The position numbers and the translations under genes were made by a program. Under the pieces are notes generated by a model. It was not told where the DNA came from. It searched no databases and worked only from the letters and a program-made list of their open reading frames with translations. This document shows positions 1-5,299 of a stretch of DNA of 9,243 nt, in pieces. This DNA comes from Patescibacteria group bacterium (GTDB lineage Bacteria > Patescibacteriota > WWE3 > UBA101185 > UBA10185): NCBI GenBank assembly GCA_018818485.1, contig JAHIRX010000050.1, positions 1 through 9,243 of the forward strand. Direction: 5' to 3'. How positions within the stretch are numbered: position 1 is the first letter of the stretch; each line of letters begins with the position of its first letter.

Positions 1-1045
1 TTGGGAACAATTATTTAGTGAGCAAAAGATAAATGAAACCGCCCAAGGCAGATGTGTTGGAATGTCACTTGAAACAAGACCAGATTATTTAAACAAAGAA
101 GAGATAGAAAGGATGAGAAAACTTGGTGCAACAAAGATTCAGATTGGTATACAGAGTTTGAGTAATAAAATACTTAGAATGAACAAACGTGGGCATGCTG
201 TAAAAGAGACAGAAGAAGCCTTTAACTTACTAAGACAAGCTGGTTTTAAAATTCAAGCTCATTTTATGCCCAATCTTTATGGAAGTAGTCCTAAAAAAGA
301 TATTAAAAACTTTAAAAAACTGTTTAGTAAAAAATTTAGACCAGATGAGCTTAAAATTTATCCTTGTTCTCTTATAGAAGGAACAGACTTAATGAATTTA
401 AGAAGAAAGGACTTATGGGCACCTTACTCTGAAGAAATTTTATCTTATGTCTTAGAAAATCTTTTAATGCTAACTCCAAGATACTGTCGAATAACAAGAG
501 TGATTAGAGATATTTCATCTGATGATATTGTGGAAGGAAATAAAAAGACTAACTTTAGGCAAATTGTTGAGAAAAGTTTAAAAGAAAAAGGTCTTAAACC
601 CAAAGATATTAGATATAGAGAGATAAGAGGAGATGAGGTTCTATCTGGAGACCTATCATTGAAGATAACAAAATACAAGACGAGGGTATCTGAAGAGGTA
701 TTTTTAGAGTATGTAACAAAGGAAGATAAAATAGCTGGTTTTTTAAGACTCTCTTTACCAAACAAAGGATCGTTTAACTCTGAATTAAATGAGTCTTCAA
801 TAATTAGAGAAGTTCATGTTTATGGTCAGTCTCTTGAAATAGGATCTCAAAAGGTAGGTAAGGCACAACATACAGGTTTAGGAACCAAACTTATTCAAAA
901 AGCTGAGGAAATGTCAAAAGATAAGGGATTCAAAAGGATTTCAGTAATATCTTCCATAGGAACAAGGAAATATTATGAAAAGTTCGGTTATATTTTAGGA
1001 TCTCTTTATCAAACTAAAGACTTACTCACACCCAAGATTAGCTAA
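1..1045 (+). CDS. elp3: Elp3-like tRNA U34 carboxymethyl synthase, radical SAM/GNAT enzyme (5'-truncated)
   Basis: The reading frame is open from base 2 and runs off the left edge, so about 347 C-terminal residues are present of the roughly 480-550 usual for the family. The apparent ATG at 62 is internal: the codons before it read in frame as the conserved GRCVG stretch leading into M-S-L-E-T-R-P-D, the Elp3 signature. The rest of the radical SAM barrel follows (RGH near 205, HFMPNLYGS near 265, LKIYPCSLIEGT near 355), then the linker with IRYREI, then a C-terminal GNAT domain with REVHVYG, the acetyl-CoA loop QHTGLG (866-883) and YYEKFGY. The N-terminal Cys cluster binding the 4Fe-4S centre lies outside the window. 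Family knowledge: Elp3 makes cm5U34 in tRNA from acetyl-CoA and SAM, and in bacteria and archaea it works without other Elongator subunits. The 3' end overlaps the convergent lipoprotein gene by 24 bases. Confidence 0.93.
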   Translation, partial: WEQLFSEQKINETAQGRCVGMSLETRPDYLNKEEIERMRKLGATKIQIGIQSLSNKILRMNKRGHAVKETEEAFNLLRQAGFKIQAHFMPNLYGSSPKKDIKNFKKLFSKKFRPDELKIYPCSLIEGTDLMNLRRKDLWAPYSEEILSYVLENLLMLTPRYCRITRVIRDISSDDIVEGNKKTNFRQIVEKSLKEKGLKPKDIRYREIRGDEVLSGDLSLKITKYKTRVSEEVFLEYVTKEDKIAGFLRLSLPNKGSFNSELNESSIIREVHVYGQSLEIGSQKVGKAQHTGLGTKLIQKAEEMSKDKGFKRISVISSIGTRKYYEKFGYILGSLYQTKDLLTPKIS

Positions 1046-1654
1046 ACAATCAGCTTTTTCTTCTGCAGAAGGCATCATATCGCACATACCACACATGCTT
1101 TTTGTGTCATCTTCCAACTGAGTCATCTGTTCTTGCATATTCTCCATCATTTGGCTCATATCTACAAATTCAATATCACTTGGTGGATTAAACTTTGAGT
1201 TATCTGGAATCCAAGGTACACATTTGAAATTGGTTTCCTTTTGAATATCTTGGTATTCACTGTAAGCCTCTTTCATCTCCGCTGGTGAGGGCATCTCAAA
1301 GTCTTCTTGATCCATATCAAGTTCAGAAAGTTTCATTTTAGTACCTTGTTCCTGAACATTTGACCAGGTATACATGTACTCAGTATCTATTATGGTGTGA
1401 GATTCAAAGTCTTCTCCACCTTCAGCTGATGCATAAATATCGTTTCTGGATTGTCTACCTGAGATATAGATTTCACCTCTTGAGCTTCCTTCCTCACCCT
1501 CATCACTAAATGTACACTTAACAGTCTTCCCAGCCTTCATTAAATCAAAAAAAGAACCACTAAATAGTTCTTCTTCACTAGCTTTCTTTTTTAAACAACC
1601 TGTAAGAGAGACAGATACAATAATAAGCAAAGCAATAGTTAAAGCTTTTTTCAT
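1022..1654 (-). CDS. Cys/Met-rich lipoprotein of unknown function
   Basis: A 210-residue secreted protein. The N-terminus MKKALTIALLIIVSVSLTGC is a lipoprotein signal peptide with lipobox LTGC, so the mature protein should start at Cys20 and be lipid-anchored on the outer face of the membrane. An in-frame start 14 codons upstream (1696) is rejected because it would spoil the signal peptide and overlap the preceding gene, while AAGGAG sits five bases before the chosen ATG. The middle (residues 45-100) has the look of a LolA- or DUF4412-like beta fold (KCTF, GEIYISGRQSR, YMYTW); this is a weak impression. The tail is unusual: nine Met between residues 166 and 194, and Cys188, 191, 203 and 209 in a C-x2-C-x11-C-x5-C pattern, with two further Cys at 47 and 145. 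It follows the DUF4870-like gene by 16 bases, probably in one transcript. No function is known to me. Confidence 0.82.
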   Translation of the reverse strand: MKKALTIALLIIVSVSLTGCLKKKASEEELFSGSFFDLMKAGKTVKCTFSDEGEEGSSRGEIYISGRQSRNDIYASAEGGEDFESHTIIDTEYMYTWSNVQEQGTKMKLSELDMDQEDFEMPSPAEMKEAYSEYQDIQKETNFKCVPWIPDNSKFNPPSDIEFVDMSQMMENMQEQMTQLEDDTKSMCGMCDMMPSAEEKADCLANLGCE

Positions 1655-1659
1655 AAAAA

Positions 1660-1665
1660 CTCCTT
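1660..1665 (-). promoter_or_regulatory. Shine-Dalgarno site fixing the lipoprotein start
   Basis: AAGGAG on the minus strand, five bases before the ATG at 1654. It selects this start over the upstream in-frame ATG at 1696. Confidence 0.8.
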
Positions 1666-1670
1666 TTAAA

Positions 1671-1991
1671 TTAAAATTTAAACCACTCTTCGGCATACTT
1701 ACCGACTACTGGTAATGGTTCTTTCTTACCAGCCACTGCATTTAATATCCCTATGATCCATAGTACAAAGATCAGTAGTGGGGCTATCATAGCAATTAAC
1801 CAACCGATGATTGGTATCCAACCAATGACTGCTGTTGCCACGAGTCCACAAACAATGAGTAGACTTTGTTTTACGTGGAATTTAACAAATGGATCCTTTG
1901 CAGAATCGGTTAGGAGTGGAACAAAAAACAAAAGATAGGCAACAACTGCCATTCCTGTGTTCTTCTCAGTAGTAGAACTACTATTTGCCAT
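1671..1991 (-). CDS. Small DUF4870/Tic20-like integral membrane protein
   Basis: A 106-residue protein with a hydrophilic N-terminus rich in Ser/Thr, a hydrophobic segment at residues 13-28, an amphipathic linker K-D-P-F-V-K-F-H-V-K-Q-S, then hydrophobic segments at about 42-57 and 60-85. The linker, with a conserved His and the following KQS, is the hallmark of the DUF4870/Tic20-like family of small membrane proteins; the family's function is unknown. A strong AAGGAGA (1996-2002) sits four bases before the ATG, supporting this start. The short C-terminal tail (VGKYAEEWFKF) is typical of the family. The lipoprotein gene follows after 16 bases, and its Shine-Dalgarno lies immediately downstream of this stop, so the two are very likely cotranscribed. 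The DUF134 gene ends 41 bases upstream. Confidence 0.82.
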   Translation of the reverse strand: MANSSSTTEKNTGMAVVAYLLFFVPLLTDSAKDPFVKFHVKQSLLIVCGLVATAVIGWIPIIGWLIAMIAPLLIFVLWIIGILNAVAGKKEPLPVVGKYAEEWFKF

Positions 1992-2024
1992 AAGATCTCC
2001 TTAACAAACTTATTACTAAGTGAA

Positions 2025-2030
2025 ATTATA
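2025..2030 (-). promoter_or_regulatory. Possible -10 box for the DUF4870-lipoprotein pair
   Basis: A perfect TATAAT on the minus strand lies in the 41-base gap after the DUF134 stop, 33 bases before the ATG at 1991. No convincing -35 is visible at 16-18 bases, so this is either a weak secondary promoter or a chance match in AT-rich DNA. Confidence 0.3.
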
Positions 2031-2032
2031 CA

Positions 2033-2305
2033 CTAGCCTATTCTAATTGCTTTGCCTTTTATTAATGCCTCTGCTATTTTTTTATTAGCACTAGCCAGAG
2101 TTCTTGCAAATGTAGGTTGAGATATACCCATCTTTTTAGCCGCAGTTTTTTGATCAAATCCATCAACTTCGTATAGTTTTACTGCCTCGACTTCGTCATG
2201 GTCCAAAATTACTTCTTCAAGATGACGCATAGGTATACCCTGAGGCTTAAAATACCTTACATCTGGATTAAATCTTAAATGTCTTTTTATTCTTGGTCTA
2301 ACCAT
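2033..2305 (-). CDS. DUF134 (UPF0251) family predicted DNA-binding protein
   Basis: A 90-residue protein matching the DUF134 family along its whole length: basic N-terminus VRPRIKRHLRF, then the signature residues VRYFKPQGIPMRHLEEVIL (residues 16-34), a D-H-D-E-V-E-A-V-K-L helix, and a sigma-70 region 4-like helix-turn-helix at about 50-75 (DQKTAAKKMGISQPTFARTL), closing with KIAEALIKGKAIRI. The helix-turn-helix implies DNA binding; no target or ligand is known to me. The first ATG is kept because the family starts with M-x-R-P-R, although no clear Shine-Dalgarno precedes it. It follows the DUF5320 gene by 44 bases containing a hairpin and likely shares its promoter, which makes autoregulation at the palindrome upstream of DUF5320 a reasonable inference. 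Confidence 0.9.
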   Translation of the reverse strand: MVRPRIKRHLRFNPDVRYFKPQGIPMRHLEEVILDHDEVEAVKLYEVDGFDQKTAAKKMGISQPTFARTLASANKKIAEALIKGKAIRIG

Positions 2306-2320
2306 AGTTAAAGTTTAGAA

Positions 2321-2352
2321 GAAAGCCGTGGAATAAGCCACGGTTAGCTTTA
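2321..2352 (-). terminator. Hairpin between DUF5320 and DUF134: attenuator, weak terminator or operator
   Basis: The perfect 6-bp inverted repeat ccgtgg (2326-2331) / ccacgg (2338-2343) has a 6-base loop. On the minus strand the stem can be extended by AAAG/CTTT across a four-base bulge. It begins right at the DUF5320 stop and is followed by CTTTCTTCT rather than a clean U-run, so termination would be partial at best. A stabilising 3' hairpin that lets DUF5320 exceed DUF134, or a second DNA operator, are alternatives. Confidence 0.5.
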
Positions 2353-2598
2353 TTTGGACAATTCTTCGGTTTCTTTCTTAACGTCTTCTAACTCTTCTTC
2401 AAGTGCTTTTTGGTAATCTTTTAGAGCTTGAGCTTGATCCTCATTTGATTGAGGCCATTCCCAGTTCCCAAAGTATCTACCCATACCTCTTCCGGATTCA
2501 AACTTTTTTCTCCAACCTAGTCCGAAACCGCAGGGACCAAATCCCCTACCAGTTCTTGGACCCATTTCTCTTGGTCCTGTACCATTAAAATTAGGCAT
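2350..2598 (-). CDS. DUF5320 family small protein
   Basis: An 82-residue protein. The N-terminal half is Gly/Arg/Met-rich and opens with the family signature M-P-x-F-N-G-T-G-P-R-E-M-G-P-R-T-G-R-G-F-G-P-C-G, followed by GLGWRKK and RGMGRYFGNW. The C-terminal third (about 53-82) is a charged, Glu-rich helix likely to form a coiled coil. There is a single cysteine (Cys23). A textbook Shine-Dalgarno AAGGAGG (2608-2614) stands nine bases before the ATG, and a strong promoter and palindrome lie just upstream, so this is probably among the most highly expressed genes here. Family knowledge: DUF5320 proteins are uncharacterised and, as I recall, often sit near DUF134 and dinitrogenase iron-molybdenum-cofactor (NifX/NifB-like) proteins; no such partner is in this window. 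The function is unknown. Confidence 0.88.
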   Translation of the reverse strand: MPNFNGTGPREMGPRTGRGFGPCGFGLGWRKKFESGRGMGRYFGNWEWPQSNEDQAQALKDYQKALEEELEDVKKETEELSK

Positions 2599-2607
2599 TT
2601 ATATTCG

Positions 2608-2614
2608 CCTCCTT
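2608..2614 (-). promoter_or_regulatory. Consensus Shine-Dalgarno of DUF5320
   Basis: AAGGAGG, nine bases before the ATG at 2598. It is the strongest ribosome binding site in the window and contrasts with the poor sites of the 2674-6115 block. Confidence 0.85.
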
Positions 2615-2621
2615 CAGCAAG

Positions 2622-2666
2622 TAACTAAATACACTGTGAATACGTATTCATTATATATGTTAGTTA
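2622..2666. promoter_or_regulatory. Palindromic operator at the DUF5320 promoter
   Basis: The core is a perfect 14-bp palindrome, tgaatacgtattca, at 2637-2650. It is flanked by an inverted pair taactaa (2622-2628) and ttagtta (2660-2666) whose centre is within half a base of the core's, giving an imperfect nested dyad of about 45 bp. The core abuts the -10 box, and its centre (2643/2644) coincides with the expected transcription start, a classic repressor position. The half-site pattern TGAA-N6-TTCA resembles operators of ArsR/SmtB metal sensors. No such regulator is encoded in the window, so DUF134 or an outside factor must be the binder if it is real. Confidence 0.65.
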
Positions 2667-2677
2667 ATTTATGTCAA
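2650..2677 (-). promoter_or_regulatory. Consensus sigma-70 promoter for DUF5320-DUF134
   Basis: On the minus strand, TTGACA (2672-2677) and TATAAT (2650-2655) are both perfect hexamers separated by 16 bp. Transcription should start near 2643, giving a leader of about 45 bases before the DUF5320 ATG. The -35 overlaps the last codons of the preceding membrane-protein gene. Confidence 0.83.
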
Positions 2678-3078
2678 ATGAGGGCTCTTTGTATGAGTAT
2701 TTTATAGTAAACGTATATAGCAAATATGTTTGTGGGTATCTGAAAAAGCCATATAGATAGCAGATTATCCCCCGATGTGATGTATCCCTGTGTAATGTAA
2801 TGTAGAGGTATATAAATAATAGGGGTCCATAAAAAACTAAATAAAAATATCCAGGCTAAGTGGTACTTTCTTCCAATAAATATTCTCTTGAAAAACTTTG
2901 CAGATAAAAATCCCCAAATAATAAACCCTAGTATTGTTATGAGGCATGCAATAGGGACTTGGATGACTCTTTGATTAAAGCTTGGAAAAAGCATTTTATA
3001 TATTCCAAATGAAAAAATTATGGAGGTAATATTCAAAACAGTAAGGACTAAACTATTTATTGATACTTTTCTAATCAA
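2674..3078 (-). CDS. Four-helix integral membrane protein, unknown function
   Basis: A 134-residue, strongly hydrophobic protein with four predicted membrane segments at about residues 7-30, 40-60, 74-95 and 107-128, and a basic loop (KFFKRIFIGRKYH) at 61-73 that should face the cytoplasm. I do not recognise a family. The start is a TTG that overlaps the stop of the cyclophilin gene (TTGA), the usual sign of translational coupling; the first internal ATG (residue 29) would lose the first membrane segment. It is the last gene of the 6115-2674 block. Its final codons overlap the -35 box of the DUF5320 promoter, so the two transcription units are packed without any spacer. A role in the membrane together with the extracytoplasmic cyclophilin is conceivable but unsupported. 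Confidence 0.7.
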   Translation of the reverse strand: MIRKVSINSLVLTVLNITSIIFSFGIYKMLFPSFNQRVIQVPIACLITILGFIIWGFLSAKFFKRIFIGRKYHLAWIFLFSFLWTPIIYIPLHYITQGYITSGDNLLSIWLFQIPTNIFAIYVYYKILIQRALI

Positions 3079-3728
3079 CTTTCTAATATTTCGACAGAAT
3101 TAATTACCACAGGTTCAACAGGTAAAGACATTTCTTCGTTTGGACCTTGGGTTACCTCTGCTTCAGCAATTGCATCTAAAACATCAAAACCATCAAGTAC
3201 TTTTCCAAAGATTACATAGTTTTTAGGAAGAGTTAGTTGATCCTCGTGTATTATAAAAAATTGACTACCGTTAGTGTTAGGTCCACTGTTTGCCATAGCT
3301 ACAGTCCCTCTTTCGTATTCCCCGGTTATTTCCTCATCAGCAAAAGTGTAACCTGGACCACCTGTTCCATTTCCAAGAGGATCTCCCCCCTGAATCATAA
3401 AATTACTAACTACTCGATGAAAAGTTGTATCGTTATAAAAACCTATTCTGGCTAGATATACGAAGTTACTAACAGTAATCTGAGTTTCAAGAGAAAACAA
3501 GTCTACCGTCATATTTCCTTTAGCTGTTTTTATAATGGCAGAGTAACTCTTTGTGGGATCTACTCTTTCTGTCGGTGGTGGTGTTTTTGTTTTTTCATTC
3601 ATTTGTGAGCTACTTAGTACTTCCTCAGGATTTTTTCCTGAATCAAAATTTTTATCTACTGAAAATACTACTAATACTAATATTAAGGCAGGTATTCCGA
3701 GTAATGTTAAAAGGTTTCTAGTATTCAT
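3075..3728 (-). CDS. Membrane-anchored cyclophilin-type peptidyl-prolyl isomerase
   Basis: A 217-residue protein. Residues 5-24 form an N-terminal hydrophobic anchor or uncleaved signal, followed by a low-complexity Pro/Thr/Glu linker (about 25-60), then a cyclophilin domain at about 61-216, so it should act outside the cytoplasmic membrane on protein folding. Catalytic and binding motifs are intact: FHR with Arg105, F-M-I-Q-G-G-D (110-116), M-A-N-S-G-P-N-T-N-G-S-Q-F-F-I (145-159) and VIFGKVLDG (172-180). The Trp that in human cyclophilin A (Trp121) contacts cyclosporin is absent; the local sequence is LTLPKNYVIFG, a form common in bacterial members. The start lacks a clear Shine-Dalgarno, but lies 15 bases after the upstream gene. 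The downstream membrane gene overlaps by TTGA. The assignment to the family is secure; the client proteins are unknown. Confidence 0.93.
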   Translation of the reverse strand: MNTRNLLTLLGIPALILVLVVFSVDKNFDSGKNPEEVLSSSQMNEKTKTPPPTERVDPTKSYSAIIKTAKGNMTVDLFSLETQITVSNFVYLARIGFYNDTTFHRVVSNFMIQGGDPLGNGTGGPGYTFADEEITGEYERGTVAMANSGPNTNGSQFFIIHEDQLTLPKNYVIFGKVLDGFDVLDAIAEAEVTQGPNEEMSLPVEPVVINSVEILES

Positions 3729-3743
3729 ATTCTTGAAGGCAGT

Positions 3744-4682
3744 TTATAAAATAGATTTAAAATAATCTATAGTTTTTTGCAGTCCAGTTTCAAGATCTGT
3801 AGTTGGTTCCCAGTTTAACATCTTTTTTGCAAGAGAAATATCTGGTTTTCTTCTTGTTGGATCCCCTTCTGGCAAATCTTTATAAATGAGCTTTGACTTA
3901 GAATCTGTCATCTCAATGATTTTTTCTGCAAGTTCCTTTATTGTTATTTCATTTGGATTACCAATATTTACAGGTCCCGTGAAAGTTGGGTGATTCATCA
4001 GTTTGTAATCACCATCTACTTGGTCAGTTACATAGCAAAATGATCTTGTTTGCAAACCATCACCGTAGATTGTAATGGGTTCTCCTCTCAGTGCTTGGAG
4101 AACAAAATTTGAGACTACTCTACCGTCGTCCTTAAACATTCTAGGGCCGTAGGTATTAAATATTCTAACTATCTTGATTTCTAAACTATGTTGTCTGTGG
4201 TAATCAGTAAAAAGAGTTTCTGCTACTCTTTTACCTTCTTCGTAACATGCTCTAGGGCTTCTACAATCAACATTACCTCTATATGTTTCTTTCTGCGGGT
4301 GTTCAAGAGGGTCTCCGTATATTTCTGATGTTGAAAATTGCATTATTCTTGCCTGGTGTCTTTTTGCAAGACCAAGCATATTTATTACACCCAGAGTATT
4401 TGCCTTTGTGGTTCTAACAGCATTTTTTTGATAATGTACGGGAGAAGCAGGACAAGCGAGGTTATAAATTTGATCAATTACTTCATCATCAAGAAATAAG
4501 GGATCAATAATATCGTGATGAATAAATTTAAAGTTTTTGTTCTTTAATAAATGGTTGATGTTTCTTTTTTGACCAGTAAATAAGTTATCTACACAAATTA
4601 CTTTTTCACCCTCATCTAGTAGCTTTTCACAAAGAAAGCTACCTATAAAACCTGCCCCACCTGTAACTACAACTGTTTTCAT
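3744..4682 (-). CDS. UDP-glucuronate decarboxylase (UDP-xylose synthase)-like SDR
   Basis: A 312-residue extended short-chain dehydrogenase, full length for the family. It shows the NAD(P) loop T-G-G-A-G-F-I-G-S (7-15), catalytic S119/E120 in STSE, and Y147-x3-K151 in CYEEGKR. The UXS-type stretches LACPASPVHY (75-84), YGDPLEHPQKETY (122-134), IFNTYGPRM (174-182), DDGRVVSNFVLQALR and YGDGLQTRSFCYV are all present. This pattern matches UDP-glucuronate decarboxylases, which turn UDP-glucuronate into UDP-xylose using bound NAD+. Related epimerases (dTDP-glucose 4,6-dehydratase, UDP-glucose 4-epimerase) lack the ACPASPVHY and DPLEHPQ stretches. It is cytoplasmic. The gene stands between a half-size MFS gene (4-base gap) and a cyclophilin (15-base gap), with no glycosyltransferase or UDP-glucose dehydrogenase in view, so the destination of the sugar is not shown. 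The Shine-Dalgarno is weak. Confidence 0.88.
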   Translation of the reverse strand: MKTVVVTGGAGFIGSFLCEKLLDEGEKVICVDNLFTGQKRNINHLLKNKNFKFIHHDIIDPLFLDDEVIDQIYNLACPASPVHYQKNAVRTTKANTLGVINMLGLAKRHQARIMQFSTSEIYGDPLEHPQKETYRGNVDCRSPRACYEEGKRVAETLFTDYHRQHSLEIKIVRIFNTYGPRMFKDDGRVVSNFVLQALRGEPITIYGDGLQTRSFCYVTDQVDGDYKLMNHPTFTGPVNIGNPNEITIKELAEKIIEMTDSKSKLIYKDLPEGDPTRRKPDISLAKKMLNWEPTTDLETGLQKTIDYFKSIL

Positions 4683-4686
4683 AATA

Positions 4687-5292
4687 TTAAAAACCTTTCC
4701 AAATTTTTTCTTTCTTTAATCTTTTAAGAACCATATAATACATCAACCCTGCAACTATTGTAAAAACACCACTTACCATTAAAAATATTCTGATCCCGTA
4801 AATACTGGTTAAATAGCCTCCAATTAAAGCGCCCAAGGCTGCAGAAAAGAGTATAACTGAGTCATCTGCACCCCAAAGTAGTGTTCCTGTACCTTTTCCG
4901 TTTCCTAAAATATTTGCAAATACAGTTTTATCTGCTGCAGAGTACATTGCAGCAGCTATTCCTAGTACAAATTGAAAAAGGTAAAGATGCCACACATTAG
5001 ATGAAAAAGTAAATATTATAAAAGTGAGTCCTCTTAGTAAGTACCCCCCTATAACAAAGGATGCCTCATCTCTTAATCCTCTTTTCCTTTCTTCTAAGTA
5101 ACTAAATATTGGTTCTACTGTTCCTGCAGTAAGAAAATAAATTAATGTTGAAGTGCCTATCTCAAAAAGGGAAACTCCTCTTAATTCTTCAAGGAAAAAT
5201 ATAGCTAAGAAAGGTTGAACTAGTTTTTGAGCCATCCAAAAGACAGAATGAGCTAAAATGATCGTCTTAATCTTAATGTCAATTTTAGGCAT
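4687..5292 (-). CDS. Half-size major facilitator-like membrane protein (six helices)
   Basis: A 201-residue protein with six likely membrane segments at about residues 10-34, 42-62, 78-97, 100-118, 142-162 and 166-188, ending in a basic tail KRLKKEKIWKGF. The layout, the loop after segment 2 (E-E-R-K-R-G-L-R-D), and G-I-A-A-A-M-Y-S-A-A-D in segment 4 look like the N-terminal half of an MFS transporter, which normally has about 400 residues and 12 helices. There is no second half downstream: the next gene begins four bases later and is an SDR, and I see no frameshifted remnant. It could work as a homodimer or be a regulator rather than a transporter. The patatin gene ends seven bases upstream, so it is cotranscribed. 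No Shine-Dalgarno is evident. The substrate cannot be inferred. Confidence 0.72.
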   Translation of the reverse strand: MPKIDIKIKTIILAHSVFWMAQKLVQPFLAIFFLEELRGVSLFEIGTSTLIYFLTAGTVEPIFSYLEERKRGLRDEASFVIGGYLLRGLTFIIFTFSSNVWHLYLFQFVLGIAAAMYSAADKTVFANILGNGKGTGTLLWGADDSVILFSAALGALIGGYLTSIYGIRIFLMVSGVFTIVAGLMYYMVLKRLKKEKIWKGF

Positions 5293-5299
5293 GTAAAAA

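Noticed and set aside
445..765. 106-codon open frame antisense to elp3
   Set aside because: It lies wholly within a well-supported gene, has no ribosome site or recognisable motif, and has a composition expected of an antisense shadow.
1060..1071. Perfect 12-bp palindrome cttctgcagaag just after the elp3 stop, considered as a terminator
   Set aside because: It has no loop, and it encodes Ser-Ala-Glu-Glu of the lipoprotein. The adjacent T-run is on the wrong side for an elp3 terminator.
1655..1696. 14-codon N-terminal extension of the lipoprotein gene
   Set aside because: It would bury the signal peptide and overlap the DUF4870-like gene, while a good Shine-Dalgarno stands before the later ATG.
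2599..2673. Possible riboswitch or small RNA in the 75-base gap upstream of DUF5320
   Set aside because: After accounting for the promoter, palindrome and ribosome site, the leader is only about 45 bases, too short for a known riboswitch aptamer plus expression platform.
3553..3765. Plus-strand open frame opposite the cyclophilin N-terminus
   Set aside because: Antisense shadow of a low-complexity linker and signal anchor; no Shine-Dalgarno and no family resemblance.
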